The notes: generated from the sequence alone by a model not told the origin. A DNA stretch of 64,000 nt from Pythium myriotylum (GCA_023091665.1 JALJCQ010000009.1:992001-1056000), one strand, 5' to 3'; counted from the first letter of the stretch, positions 47,732-59,573 are shown. Made by a program: numbers and translations.

Positions 47732-48989
47732 TTTGTTGCGTATCGTGAGAGATAAGTGGATACGATGACCAATGGTCGAATCGTACGGCTTGTGTGGGCG
47801 CGTTGCCGGCACTCCGCCAGGAGCTACGATGAGTAAAATCATTCCTCACTAAAATCCTCGCTTTTGTGTGCGAAAATCTGAAGCTCGAGAGGTGGCTTGC
47901 CTGGTACGTTGTGATGGTTGCAACTCGATACCCGGGACTCTGCATTCATTTGCAGTAGCTTTGGCCGTCCTTCAGCTCATGTCAGAGCGATCACTGCCAT
48001 ATTTCTGGATGTGGACGCAAAAATAGCGTAATACCACACTGAATGCGGCAGAACTAACCGTCGGATACTGCTCCACTAACGATTTATTGCTGGGCTCTTC
48101 ATTCGAACTTGGACAAAAAAGTCTAAAGGCACGCAGCTCGCTCTCAGCTTTGTCTAGGATTTCAGCCAGCTTCTATCTGGGCTAACGTGAGAGGGATCCT
48201 GTACTCTCCCGGAGTTGGCCTGATGTACCCTTTCTTGAGCCGTTGGCCAATTTCATCTTCGAGCTTAAACATCATGAAAGCAACATAAACGCCACCAGCA
48301 CGACTCTTGATTCCGTTGGTTCCGCAGGCAAGTGGTGACTGGTTGTCTGCAGAAGGTCCCGAGATCTTGGTCTATATGTAGGAAGCTAAAACATTGCGAA
48401 CAAATAAACTGGGGTATCGCACCGCGACGGCTCCACTTGGTTTTCGCGGGCTTGCACTTCGCATCAGCCCAAGTTGCGATGAAAGCGGTAACGATTGAGG
48501 CGTTGCGATCGAGAAAAATAGAATTACTCTTGCTAGGACTACGCGAAACTGTACCACAATCCAAATATGTGGTAACTCCGGATGGGACGAGCACTGAGTA
48601 AATCCATATCAGGATCGCAGCAACAACTCAGAAAGAATTTATTTGGAGACGGCACGACCCCGAAGAAGCAAACGCACACTCAGCTGCGCTGGATACTGTG
48701 GAAGGTTTGAACAGAGACTAAAACTGGAACCCTCGTGCCACGTCGCGTCGCAGTTGTTTGCTTAGGACCAGGGAGGCCGTGTTCTTGATGCAACTCAGTT
48801 AAATTGAAATAAAATTAGAACACTTCTGCTGGCTCGCATCTTCACCAGATATTTCTGTCTCGCACCTCGAAACGACCCGTCGTTTCGATGTCACTCAGTC
48901 TTCTTGCTGCAAACGCGTGCTCGGCATCACAAATCTCTTTACCACACACACAAGCCTGCCAGCACTGCAACCGAGGGAACAGTTAAGCG
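47732..48989. other. 1.26 kb intergenic region
   Basis: No complete gene seen. One minus-strand exon-like frame (48162-48371) is listed separately. The remainder is AT-rich, with no repeat or transposon end that I can recognise. Confidence 0.4.
48162..48371 (-). pseudogene. Orphan exon-like ORF
   Basis: A 69-codon open frame follows a TATAG acceptor and has no internal Met until late. It reads TKISGPSADNQSPLACGTNG, then AGGVYVAFMMFKLEDEIGQR and LKKGYIRPTPGEYRIPLTLA before a stop. The composition (amphipathic helix, then a strand-like end) looks coding, but I cannot find an upstream partner exon. It may be the 3' exon of a small gene or the remnant of one. Confidence 0.25.
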
Positions 48990-51317
48990 ATGCTGGGCGG
49001 TGGGCTCGCCCGGGTTCGCCAGCGGCGCGGAGCCAAACCAAGTGCGCATCTCCATACTAGCCCGTGGGTTTTCGCGCTCTGGTGGTTTGGTCTGCTTGTC
49101 TTCCACGCTGCAAATCTAGCCTACTACGTAGGAGTCGCTGTGCTCTACACGTCTTTCAACAAGACATTTCTAGAGTTCCAGCTCATGCTCTTGTCAATCG
49201 GTATCCCAAAAGCCCAGTACCGCAAGATCTCCAAGATCCATGCGTGCATCGCCGCGATCCACGCTTTCTTCATCGTGCTTATGATCGGGAGTTCTATCCA
49301 CGCACGCAAGCTCGTTTTCCAGCCCGATATGCGCCAACTTTACCGAGCGTTGGCTCGCAGCCCCTATGTCGGTGGTGCGTTGGCTCGAATTGCGAGCACT
49401 TTTCCGCGATATTCATCCTCTCGTCGAGCCGCTGACAACGGTCGCAATTCTTCCGCCAGTATCTCGCGTCGGGTATCTGAGTCATTTGGGCGCGCTGGCA
49501 GCTCTGTCTTCGCACGTGACGGAATTCTTGGGGTTGACAGTGTTTATTTCGACCACATTCTGCTCGTCCGCGAACTGGTAGAGACAGGTCTCCAATCGTA
49601 CCAGGTCTACCGCATGACTCTAGTGCTTCCTCGAATGTGGCTCATCCGCTTTTACGTCGTGCTGTTGGTTCTCAATTGCTGGGCGGTGCCGTTCCTACAC
49701 CGAATGTATCGAGACCGCGAGACCAAGAGACGAATGATTTGCCTTCTTTGTGATGCCATTCTCGATATGGTCTCATCCATCGGCATCTCCGTCGTGATCT
49801 TTGCCACGTATGCGCCGCAGTACAATGACCCGAACGGTTTCGGCTTTCCCTTCATTCTCTGGTTCGACGATGAGTGGGTCTCCAATATGCAGCAGGAGTT
49901 CGAGATGATGCTCATATCTTCGTGGGGTGACATGGCCTCTCGCTTGGTGTTCGCGTTAGGATTGCTTCAGTGTATGGATGCTATCAAGGAAATGCTCACG
50001 CCAGTTGCTTCGCTCGAGGCAAAGAAGCCAAATCCTCAATATGGTATCCCAGTTGCTCCCCTTCCAATCGAACCGGTGCTCGCCCCTCCAATCGCATTGA
50101 TCACTCAAACGGACGACGTAAAGCCGTCAGAAAACGCTGAAGAAAAACGAGCCACAGAATCGGCCCCAACTCCTGCTTCTATCGCGCCAGCCAAAAGACG
50201 TCACTCCCGCAGCCATTCACACGAGGGTGTCCTACAGCGACTCATTTCATTCGTGGTGCACGTTGTGGGACCCGGACTCTTTGTTGTGTGGGGTTGTGGA
50301 ATCCTTGTGGTGCAGCTTATAGCCGAGTCCAAGCACAGTGACAACGACTGCTCATTACGCCTAAAGCCGTGGTTCAGCAGCAAGCCTGGATGCTCCTTGG
50401 TTGAGATAAACTGCGCTTCGATTCACTCCAACGGACACGACACGGCTATAGACATGGCGTGGAAGTCGTTTGATCCAGTCCGCGCAGCACGCGTCGTGAT
50501 TCGCCACTGTTCTGAGCTCGAAGTATCTCCGATGCTCGAGAAGTATCATCATATCGCTGGCGTGAAGATCTACAACTCCACAGTTAAATCCTGGGCAAGT
50601 GATGCTGCTGTCACGCAATCGGCCCATTCGGGTCTCCGCACTCTTGCACTAATCCGCACCGACATGGGGAACGGAGAGCTTCCTCCCGGGCTCTTGTCCA
50701 ATGATTTCCCACGACAAATGGCAAACTTCTATTCGTCCGTCACCAATCTTGGAACTCTTCCGGCGGATCTCGATTCTAAGTGGCCTCCTAACATGCAGCT
50801 CATATTCGAGAACTCCCGCTTTACCTCGATACCCGACGTCGTTGTGCGACTCCAACCTAACATGGTGTCCATGGCGGGCTCACCAATTACAGCCGTGCAA
50901 CCGGAGCTCATCGAGTCGCCTAGGCTCACAGTTCTGCAGATCGGCTTAACTAGGATCCAGGAGCTCCCACGCAACGTCAAGAGGATCAATCCGCAGTTTA
51001 CTGCATTATTCATCCAGTTTACCAACGTATCGACGTTGTGGTCGTATCTCGATGGTTTCGCCTTCTTCACGGTCCACTTCCCAGTGCGGCTTTACAACGC
51101 CTACGGGACGCCTTACTGCCGTGAGCGCAACGAGATCGCTGCGGGTAATCGCACATCTTTCTCGGTTCCAGCTTCTGCTGATCTTGGGATCGTGATGGAT
51201 GTGTCGACGAAGGAGAAGCTTGCGTTCGCTGAGCGTGCGCTGGACTGCTCAGAGCCCGGAACTCAATTTTATTTTCCACTGCCCGTGGAAGATGCCAAGC
51301 ATGCACTTAGGGGTTAG
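48990..51317 (+). CDS. Multi-pass membrane protein with C-terminal LRR-like domain
   Basis: The 775-residue intronless product has about five or six hydrophobic segments: near residues 26-52 (FALWWFGLLVFHAANLAYYV), 85-105, 222-240 (RFYVVLLVLNCWAVPFL), 250-275 (CLLCDAILDMVSSIGISVVI), possibly one near 320, and 425-450 (VVGPGLFVVWGCGILVVQLI). The final 320 residues contain Cys pairs and degenerate leucine-rich repeats (LRTLALIRTDMGNGELPPGL; VTNLGTLPADLDSKWPPNMQ; LTVLQIGLTRIQELP). This is the arrangement of a large oomycete family of LRR membrane proteins with no assigned role. Surface sensing is a guess. The cytosolic linkers are Ser/Arg- and Pro-rich. Confidence 0.7.
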   Translation: MLGGGLARVRQRRGAKPSAHLHTSPWVFALWWFGLLVFHAANLAYYVGVAVLYTSFNKTFLEFQLMLLSIGIPKAQYRKISKIHACIAAIHAFFIVLMIGSSIHARKLVFQPDMRQLYRALARSPYVGGALARIASTFPRYSSSRRAADNGRNSSASISRRVSESFGRAGSSVFARDGILGVDSVYFDHILLVRELVETGLQSYQVYRMTLVLPRMWLIRFYVVLLVLNCWAVPFLHRMYRDRETKRRMICLLCDAILDMVSSIGISVVIFATYAPQYNDPNGFGFPFILWFDDEWVSNMQQEFEMMLISSWGDMASRLVFALGLLQCMDAIKEMLTPVASLEAKKPNPQYGIPVAPLPIEPVLAPPIALITQTDDVKPSENAEEKRATESAPTPASIAPAKRRHSRSHSHEGVLQRLISFVVHVVGPGLFVVWGCGILVVQLIAESKHSDNDCSLRLKPWFSSKPGCSLVEINCASIHSNGHDTAIDMAWKSFDPVRAARVVIRHCSELEVSPMLEKYHHIAGVKIYNSTVKSWASDAAVTQSAHSGLRTLALIRTDMGNGELPPGLLSNDFPRQMANFYSSVTNLGTLPADLDSKWPPNMQLIFENSRFTSIPDVVVRLQPNMVSMAGSPITAVQPELIESPRLTVLQIGLTRIQELPRNVKRINPQFTALFIQFTNVSTLWSYLDGFAFFTVHFPVRLYNAYGTPYCRERNEIAAGNRTSFSVPASADLGIVMDVSTKEKLAFAERALDCSEPGTQFYFPLPVEDAKHALRG

Positions 51318-51531
51318 ATAGCTATGTCACTTTGGAGTGTCAGAGGATACATTCATGTTCTACATACAAGAGATCTTGCTATCAGGGATCATTGATAAAC
51401 AAAGAGGGGAGATCCCACCCTTACCAGCGAGATAACCCGGAGAAAACAACCAATAGATCCTTTGCGGGCCGAAGAGGCGCAAGTCCTATTTGAAGCAACC
51501 CCGAGCTCATGGAAAAACCACCCCAGACGGT

Positions 51532-52235
51532 ATGCTTCTCCGAGCGCTTTCGTGGATCTTTGTCGGGTTGTCTATACATGCATCTCACGAGCTACACGTC
51601 CACGCCACCGACAGCGAGGAGCCCGTCAAACCCGTCTGCCGTGCCTTTGCGAAGAATTCACTCTCGTTCTGCTCCATGGTCAACTACCACGCAGTGGTGA
51701 ATGAAGATGACCCTTACGGTGCTATCTTCGACGCAAAGGCGAAGGCGTACTATGAAAACGTCAATATTGTACTCAATCGCTTCGGATGCAACAGCAACAC
51801 TCGCTACTCGTTGTATTCGTGTGACCATTGCCGAGATGCGTACAAATACTGGGTTTGCAGCGTCAAGTTCCAGCGCTGCGGTTCCACTGAAAAGACCGGA
51901 GTGGTCACGTACCAACACTCGCTATGTCCTCACTCGTTAACAACTGGTGCGTTTACGTCTGGTGGATGCGTTGAAGGGGCGAATGGTCGATATCGCACGT
52001 GTCTATCGTTGTGCGAGGACGTCGTGAGAAAATGTCCCTACGTGTTGGGGTTCCAGTGCCCTGTGGTACGTGTCTTGCTGAAAACGTCCATGGAAGTAAA
52101 GTAGCTGATTAATGCTTCGAATCGCAGACTGAAACTGCGTTCTTTTCGACTGATATTACAAAATGCAATAAACTCGACCGTGAGAAGAACCCAGATAAAG
52201 ATGCACCGTGGCCAGGAACATTTGCAGACGCCTAA
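51532..52235 (+). CDS. Secreted Cys-rich protein resembling NALF/Mid1 channel-associated subunits
   Basis: Two exons (51532-52065 and 52128-52235; 62-nt intron GTACGT...CGCAG, phase 0) give 213 residues. Signal peptide MLLRALSWIFVGLSIHASHE. The body holds at least 14 Cys in a pattern close to the frizzled-like Cys-rich core of FAM155/NALF and fungal Mid1: FCSMVNYHAV, YSCDHCRDAYKYWVCSVKF, QRCGST, LCPHS, GCVEG, TCLSLCEDVVRKCPYVLGF then QCP. Those proteins are extracellular auxiliary subunits of NALCN/Cch1-type cation channels. This oomycete protein could serve the same way. The second exon is charged, with one Cys (ITKCNKLDREKN). The start at 51532 is chosen for the signal peptide; the frame opens at 51490. 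Confidence 0.62.
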
Positions 52236-52292
52236 CAGGGTATTCTGGTTCTCTATTGGATTCAAAATTGAGCGGAGCTAATAGCGAGGATG

Positions 52293-53972
52293 TCATCGAG
52301 AGTCACCACGTTTGCCTAGCACTTCCTTTTCGTACGCAATCACTTCGTTGTACAATGAGAATAGTGCATGAAGTGAGTGCACGTATAAACCGTCGTAAAC
52401 AGGAATGTCTAAGACACCACACACAATGCGAATCAACTCTGGCAGGTTGACGTCGAGTTTGCTGAGAAGTAGTGGTTCCTGCGTGACTAGAAATGCTTCG
52501 AATGCTTCAGGCCAGAGTTCCATGAGGGATGTTTCCGAGGGCATTGGCTTCTTGTAATGCACCTGGGGTGGGGACTTCGAAGCTTGGACCTTGGTCACGC
52601 TCGCTATCCACTGATCGATCTCTCTCGGGCGGTGGGAGGCGTCACTGATGGAATGGACGTGCTCCATTTCGTTAGCCCGCCTATGCTGTCGCTTCTTCGC
52701 TTCGACGGAGAGAAGGAGTTCCAGTTCGGCTGCGTTAGATTGAGCGCATGGCTCTCGCACAAACGCAACTCCTGAAGGATCCCGTTTTCCGTCTGGACGA
52801 GGAATCTAGTTTTACATGATCACGAAGTCAGAGTTAGGCAGACGAAGGGCGTCATGATTTTGATGCTCACCTGGATACCGTCGAACGGTAATCCGACGAT
52901 AGGCACATATTCGGGGATGAAAGGATGGAGTTGAATTGGAATATCTATCAGTTCGGGGCTGAACTCGTCTGCCAACTGTTGTCTTCGCAGGTGAGGAGTG
53001 CACATTAAAGAACTGACCCATCGAGAAGTCGCGTACCTTGAAGAGCTCTTGGATTTCCTTGGGAACGCGCACCTTATGACTTAAAGCAACTGTACTCTTC
53101 CCTAACGTTGGATGTTGGGTGGTTGAGTCTCTTGCTGCTTTCTCCGCTTGAGATTTTGATGCTTGCTTAGCTGGAGAGACAGGGGCATCATGTATGATCT
53201 GCTCGTACAAATCACTCGGCAACACGTCTCGGTACTGTTCTAGGACTTTTGCTGCAGTCTTAGGTCGTTCCTGCGATTGTTGGGAACTTATCCTTGGTTG
53301 ATTAACTCGGAAATGTCCATTATCGTAGTCGCTGCCTTCACTTTCAGATTCTGAGCTAGATGTGTGAAACTCCATGGCACGTGGTGCCTCTTCCTCTTTG
53401 GTTTCATAATCTTCGCGATCCACGTCGACAGCCTCGTCGTCGCTCGTCGTGTGGAGCTGCAATATCTCGACTGACTGATGGTTTTCACGGCTGATGTCTC
53501 TGCTTGTGCTTGTATGGGCCATGTAGTTGGTGTCAGCAAATTCATCGTTTGCAGCCTATGGAGGAAGTCGAAGTAAATCCAACAAACCAGGCCTTGCTCT
53601 GTAGATCGTGTACCCACCCGCTGTAAGCTTCCCGGGATCTCAGGTGGCTCATCATCTTCTTCATCTCCGTCTCTCTCATGTACCGGAGTTGGATTTGGCA
53701 CATCGTTAAGGCGTAACGGAGGAACAGCACGCCAATGATTAGACTCCGCTTCGCCGTCTGAACTGCTGGCGCCAAACATTTCACTCATGTCACTGTCACT
53801 ATCACCATCTTCATCCTGGTCACCAAATCGTGGTTTGTGCCGTGATTGCTTGGCAGGTGATGCATTCGTATCGACACTACGTCACGTTAGCTGGAAGACT
53901 GACGCTAGTCTTTGAATTCGAACAAACTCACCTGGCCGCGAGGTTGCTCTCGATCTCGTGCATCTCGTCCAT
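52293..53972 (-). CDS. IFT46: Intraflagellar transport protein 46
   Basis: IFT46 is an IFT-B subunit needed to import dynein arm cargo into flagella. Five exons (53932-53972, 53618-53876, 53037-53555, 52871-52975, 52293-52805) with introns of 55, 62, 61 and 65 nt give 478 residues, all in phase. The first 250 residues are acidic and disordered. Then comes the family core: VPKEIQELFKLADEFSPELI, QLHPFIPEYVPIVGLPFDGI, IPRPDGKRDPSGVAFVREP, ENMEH-type linker, then IDQWIASVTKVQASKSPPQV HYKKPMP and VLDIPVYDGLYVHSLHALFS. These match metazoan and algal IFT46, which are about 300-370 residues, so the long N-terminus is the difference. The start Met (MDEMHEIESN) is probable but not certain. Confidence 0.88.
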
Positions 53973-54427
53973 ACTCTGCCAGAGTACATTGTTATTAAGC
54001 ACAGCTAGCTCGCATGATCGATAGTACACACTTCATCCTCCAAGAGGACTCGCTCCTAGTACACAGTCAGGTAGAAGTGGTCAGCGGCGGTCGCCATTTG
54101 ACCACATCGTACGGCTCAACGGCGCGATCATTCTCAGCAAGACGCACCTCATCTGAATCGTCCATATCTCGTCTATCGAATGGACCGGATTTTGTTGCGA
54201 TGAAGCACGTCTAGCGATCACAGCATGCCCGCGTCTCCGCGCGTCCTCGGTCGAGGTTCTCGACGCAGTTGAAGAGGCAGACGACGTTTGGATACTACTC
54301 GTCACTAAGTTCGCACTAAGTATGCCCAACACAAATATACGACTGAGCATTTGTGATTTGCGATTCGTATTTAAGGGGAGCATGGAGCTCTTTCCCGCCA
54401 CCACATTGGTTCTTGAAGGTCACGCCC

Positions 54428-56627
54428 ATGCACGGCAGCAATGACGAAGTCCGGCGGGTACGTTCGACGCTCCTCGCTGTCTCTCGCGGGCGACACTCTC
54501 AATAGATGCGGCGTTGCTAAATAGCTACGAGAGGAGCTGGCACGGCTGCAGCGCGAGCGCGGTGAGGCCGTCGGCATGGTCCAGATTCTGCAGGGGAAGC
54601 TGGCCGAGGCCGAGGAGGACAACTTCGATCTGCGTGCGAACATGATGACGGTAGAGGCCGAGATCAAGTACGAGAGCAAAAAGTGCGGCGAAGTGATGCA
54701 GAAGCAGGTGGCGACGCTCGAGTCCAAACTCTCGTTCCTGAACGAGCAGTTGAAAAACGCCGAGCGCGTCAAACTGCGGGCACTGCGAGAGTTGGAGGAA
54801 CTGCAGCAGAAGCAGATGCTCGAGCAGAAGCGACTAGATGCTGAGAAGCGATTGCTTGCAACCAAGAAGCGGAAACACGAGAGTGCTGTCTTCGCGGCTA
54901 GCCAGTCGATGATGACGAGGATGTCGCAGATTGAAAAACCTCCAGCTTTGGCTGTCTCGCCACCTTCAAGATCCTCCGCCAGCTCAGTTACTGTGGCTGA
55001 AGTCCAGACCGACCCACCAAGTCCACGAGAATGCCTTGCTATCGAAAACACACAACTCTTATCCACCTTGATGAGCACAGCGTCAAGAGATCTCCTTGTG
55101 TTGTTTAAAGGGTCAAGCGAAGCAAGTGAAGATCCCACAATCGACGCCAAAGATGGTGACCCAACGCGCGGACAGTCAGACGCGCACGGCTCCGTATCCG
55201 GCAGTGTGTCGGGCGAGAATAGAGGAAGCCAATTTCATTCCGCTACAGACTCTGGGATCTCCCAGAGTGTGTTTTCGCAGATTGCCGGAAACGCAAGCGC
55301 TCATGTCAAAGCATCCTTACTCAATTTTGCAAAGGAGATCAATCACACCCAAGCAGCGTACGTGAATGAACGTGCTAAGGATTTACACGACGTACTTGCT
55401 ACCATGATACGAGGAGACGACACTGCTGTTGCATTAGCGCCCGTGGTGGTAAGGTACCTAGCTGCACCCACCGATCTCAACACAAACGTCTTGTGCAGTG
55501 TACTTCGTGTTCTGTACGTCATCATTGTCCACAGCGAGTGCTTTCAAGAGTTTCTTCTTCTCGCCTCCTCCGCGGCTGCATCCAGCACAAATGTGACCTC
55601 TACTCACACTTCTGGAACGACAAGCATGCAACACCCGAGAATAAGTTTTCCAGGTCTCAGATTCACGTCTCTTGATGAGTACCTTGCATCCAAGAAAGAA
55701 GACAAGCTAGCTTTCAAAGACCTCCTTCCTTCTCAAGACCAAGAGCAACAACTGTCTGAGCGGATACAAGTCCGGTCCAAGCTGCTAAGTGCGCTGTGCC
55801 GAGTCATCCAAAACAACACAAACGACTCCCATGTCGTGGAGAGCGGACTCTGTGTCCTCTCTCTTTGGGTAGACCTGGGCACCACCAAGCACACAATGCA
55901 GACAGACTTTCGGGCACTTGTGTCGAGCCATCTAATCCAAGAGATTGTACTGTCCCCAAAAGCCGTTGCCGTCAAGCACAAGGCACAAGCTCTCCACATC
56001 TTACAAGACCTCATTCACTTCCGGGACACCTTTCCGGAGGTTGAGGCGTCTGTTCGGCGCACATTGTTCTTCAACCGCTGCGCTAAAATGCTCGGCGGCA
56101 GCGGCCCGCTCGTGCAGACTGCACACTCCGCAGCGACGACCGCCTGGAAAGCTCAAGAAGAAGCTAAGCAAGGGATCCGAAAGCTTCAGCACATGATCGT
56201 CCGGCTGTTCCTGACCATTGTCATCACGTATCCGTCCACCGGTATCCGATTCGTGCTCGAGAGCACTCGCGGCCACACCAATGAAGACGACCACGATCTC
56301 TCGGTCATCTATTATCTCGCCCAGCTCCTCCACCGTGAAACCTTCGACGCTCGCACACTCGGGCTCGACGCACTCGACGAGCTGCTCAACGACAGCACAA
56401 GACTCTCGCTCGTCCAGGACGCGTTCACGCTGCTCTCGCTACTCGTGCGTTACGTGGATCTATCCCGAGAGCTGGGCGGCCCCCAGCACGAGTACTCGTT
56501 CTTGTCGGTGCTGTACCTTCTCAGTTCGACCAAGTTCGACGTTCCGAAGAACAATACAATCTCCCGAACGGCGGTCGCGCTTGTCACGCTCATGCAGCCG
56601 ACCCCTGGGACAGCGTCGTCGTCGTGA
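54428..56627 (+). CDS. Coiled-coil and helical-repeat protein, possible ATRIP homologue
   Basis: Exon 1 (54428-54457, MHGSNDEVRR) joins exon 2 (54525-56627) through a 67-nt intron, giving 710 residues. The N-terminal coiled coil (LREELARLQRERGEAVGMVQ, KYESKKCGEVMQKQVATLES, KLSFLNEQLKNAERVKLRAL) is followed by a Ser-rich linker and then an all-helical C-terminal half (YLAAPTDLNTNVLCSVLRVL; LSALCRVIQNNTNDSHVVES; LLSLLVRYVDLSREL). Coiled coil plus helical repeats is the ATRIP layout, and the LESKLSFLN segment is reminiscent of plant and animal ATRIP, partner of the ATR checkpoint kinase. The match is suggestive only; another scaffold is possible. It diverges from IFT46. Confidence 0.5.
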
Positions 56628-57002
56628 AACACCGAGCTTGACCGCGTCAAACGGTCGCCCTCGTGGTCGTCAATGCTGGAGCAGAGACCTCGTCCCAAAG
56701 AATCTGTGACGTGTGACGTTCTAGAAATGCCGCCCTCGAATAAATCAGGTTGCTCCCGTTGGTGGTCGTGGATCCCCACAACTTTCGGAATTCTCCCTCT
56801 ACAAGAGAACACTTCCCATTAACCTGGGAGAGACTCTCTTCTAGAGAGTTTTTCGGCAAACGTCGCAGGTCTGAGCTGCACAGAGACGGGCCGTTTCACG
56901 CGAAGAGATCCAAGTTGACTGGGAAATAGAAATCCTGACGAAGCATCCCGTTCCGTTGGCTCGTCGCCGTTAGAGGCCGTTGGGCTCACGTGCGGAGACC
57001 TC

Positions 57003-57018
57003 CTCACTTCGCCATTCG
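57003..57018 (+). promoter_or_regulatory. Initiator-like element before CotH-like gene 1
   Basis: CTCACTTCGCCATTCG, 37 bp before the start codon, fits the oomycete Inr plus flanking element. The same CTCACTTCGC occurs before the second copy. Confidence 0.45.
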
Positions 57019-57039
57019 CCCTCGTCCGCTCCCGTGCCC

Positions 57040-59008
57040 ATGCGCTTCTCTGTCTGGCGCCTCGCCGCGCTCGTCTGCTGCGTGCGATCTCTTCCGCTCG
57101 CCGCCGCAGCCACGGCGGCGCCGACGCCAGCGAGTGAGTCGGAACCCCCGATGTCCCGGTTAAACCCAACTGGCTAATTCCTTACTCTCTGTGTTTGCAC
57201 GAGCAGTTGAGTGCTTTGACTTCCCGATCGTGATCATCTCGCCGGTGGACAAGCCGTTCCCGACCAAGCAATGCGTCCAGCCACCAGGACCAGCGGAGAA
57301 CTGCCTCAAGGCGCCGACGCTCGTGGATGTCGAGGTTATTGACAAACACGACGCCAACGGCACCGCGCTGCGCAACTGCGTGAGTGATCCGAGAACTGGC
57401 GTGTACCGCTCGACCGCCAACTACCGCGGGCAGTCGAGTCTGGGCTTCAACAAGCACCAGTACAGCATCAACCTCCACGAGCCGGCCCCGCTGCTTGGGT
57501 TCCCGACCGAAACCAGCTTCGTCTTCAACGGTCCGCACATTGATGGCAGCTTGATTCGCAATCACATGGCCCAGTGGCTCTTCCGTTCAACTGGGCGCTG
57601 GACCCCGAAGACACGCTTTATGATTGTGTATGAGCGCAACACTGCGACCAAGGCCGTCCACTACCACGGAGTGTATTTGGCATTGGAGAAGATCTCCTAC
57701 GGCCCGAGCCGTGTTGGCCTTGCGCCCCTAACAAACGAGTGCAATTCGTCGCAGCTCAATGGTGGCTGGGCTTGGCAACTCAACCCACTGAACTTCGGAG
57801 TGTATTCACCAAACGTGGTGGTTGACCAGTATCAGCTCATGTTCGGCCCCGGCTCTCGACCCGTACTGATGCACCCGAGGGCGGAAGTTTTGACCCAGAC
57901 AATGCGAGACTATTTCGTCAATACCAGCACAGGGCCTCTGCCTCAGTTCTACCGCTACCTATTCGACAACATGACATCCCCCGACGGGCTCGAGAAGCAC
58001 ATCGACATCGGCTCGTTCGTCGACTACTTCTTGCACTCGGAGATGTCCCAGAACACCGATGCGTTCCGCCGGAGCACGTACTTTTTCAAAGATCGTGACC
58101 AGCCGATTAACGCTGGTCCTGTCTGGGACTTCAACTTGGCTTATGGCACGGGAAACAACCAGGCCGACTGGCTGCACAACAAGTACTTCCTCTGGAAACG
58201 CCTCTTTGTGAACTACAAGTTCGTCGCGCTCACTATCAAACGCTGGCGCGAGCTGCGCTCGACTGTGTGGAGCGATGAGTCCTTGGACAACTTCATCGAC
58301 GGTGCCGTGGCCCCACTCAAGCGCCAGTTCGAGTCGTGCTTTCACTGGTACAGCCCCATCTCTCCATGCGCCTATGTTGCCGTCCAAGGCACGTACGAAG
58401 CGAACGTCAACCGCGTGCGCGATGTTGTTAAGGCTCGCGCGAAGTGGATGGACGAGAACATCGGAGGTTTCTACGCGAAGATCAACAAGGACGAATGGGC
58501 GCAAGCCGTCAACGTTCCTCTCTACAACTGTGCTGCAGACGGTAACGACGATGGTTGTCTAACCAACCCGGAGAAGTACATCAATGCGGTGACCTTCCCG
58601 CCTGTCCGAAAGCCATACTCTGGCCCGGCGTGCTCCAACCCTCAACCAGCCGAGCAGCCATCAATCGATCCATGTTGGATGTCTTCGGGCATGGAGCCGC
58701 GATTTTGCAACAACAACGGCTACTGCCCTCAAGGACCTGGAGCCAAGTGCCGTTGCATCAACGGCAAGTCACCTCCCACGTGTGCCAATGCAGAAGAGCC
58801 ACAGGCAAGCGAGCTCCTGTCTCAGGAGAACGTGTCGGCGGTGACGAGCACTGATCGAAAGGTCGCGAGTGTCCAAACGTGGGGCAGCGCCGCCTACTTG
58901 CTGGTGCTTGTCGCTGGCGTGCTGGCCGCTCTCGTCGTTGCCGACCGCCGCCGCATGCGAGTCTCCGCCACTGCGGAGGAGCGCACCCCCCTCATGACGC
59001 GCCGTTGA
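57040..59008 (+). CDS. CotH-domain type I membrane protein, copy 1
   Basis: Exon 1 (57040-57133) encodes the signal peptide (MRFSVWRLAALVCCVRSLPL) and joins exon 2 (57207-59008) over a 73-nt intron in phase 1, giving 631 residues. The CotH kinase-like domain fills most of the chain: VYRSTANYRGQSSLGFNKHQ, FVFNGPHIDGSLIRNHMAQW, YLALEK, FLHSEMSQNTDAFRRSTYFF and INAGPVWDFNLAYG. Bacterial CotH is a spore-coat protein kinase; the Glu of LEKI and the Asp of WDFNLAYG correspond to catalytic positions as recalled. After it comes an EGF-like Cys module (FCNNNGYCPQGPGAKCRCI), then one membrane helix (AAYLLVLVAGVLAALVV) and a short basic tail with ERTPLMTRR. An extracellular kinase or adhesion role is inferred. 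Confidence 0.82.
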
Positions 59009-59573
59009 TCCATGGGACAACCCCCAGCACCGGCGAGCCCCAAGATCCTAGAATACAATTCAGCCGATTTTGAAAGCCAACCAAGTCAATAACAGATTCG
59101 CACTCTCTCTCTTCTACTCGCTCGTGGTTGGAATAGCTCTCCGGAGAACGCAGAGTCGCTCGCTATTCGTGCGGATCGCTTCCAGAGCCAGGCCAGAACC
59201 GGATGCTCGCACTCTGTTGGTCGAATGCGCCGCGTCACGCAGCGTGTCATCCTTGGTCGCACCGTCGCATGAGACCGAGTGGCTCCAAATCAACAAGATA
59301 CTCGAGAGCTTCTCGAATAGCTGCAGCTGGTGAGCTGGGACACTGTCAAATCCTCCATTTCAGCCAATCCCGTCGCTCTAGTTTGCCAAGAGTTGCACGA
59401 AGGTTGCTTGAACCAGTTGGCTTGTTGCTCGAACGCGAGGTGTCAATCATAGCCGAGGCGGCCATAATCCCCTTCGCATGCGAAGTTCAGAATTGGCTGG
59501 ATCCGCCTCGGCCGCGTGAGTGGACGGGCTCGAGGGCCAGCCACTCACTTCGCAACTCGCCGCCTTCCGCCCC
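59009..59573. other. Spacer between CotH-like genes
   Basis: This holds the promoter of copy 2. Scattered frames are not convincing. Confidence 0.4.
59544..59558 (+). promoter_or_regulatory. Initiator-like element before CotH-like gene 2
   Basis: CTCACTTCGCAACTC lies 30 bp before the start codon and matches the element before copy 1 over its first ten bases. Confidence 0.4.

Noticed and set aside
57959..58504. 181-codon minus-strand frame inside CotH-like copy 1
   Set aside because: Antisense shadow of a conserved coding exon.
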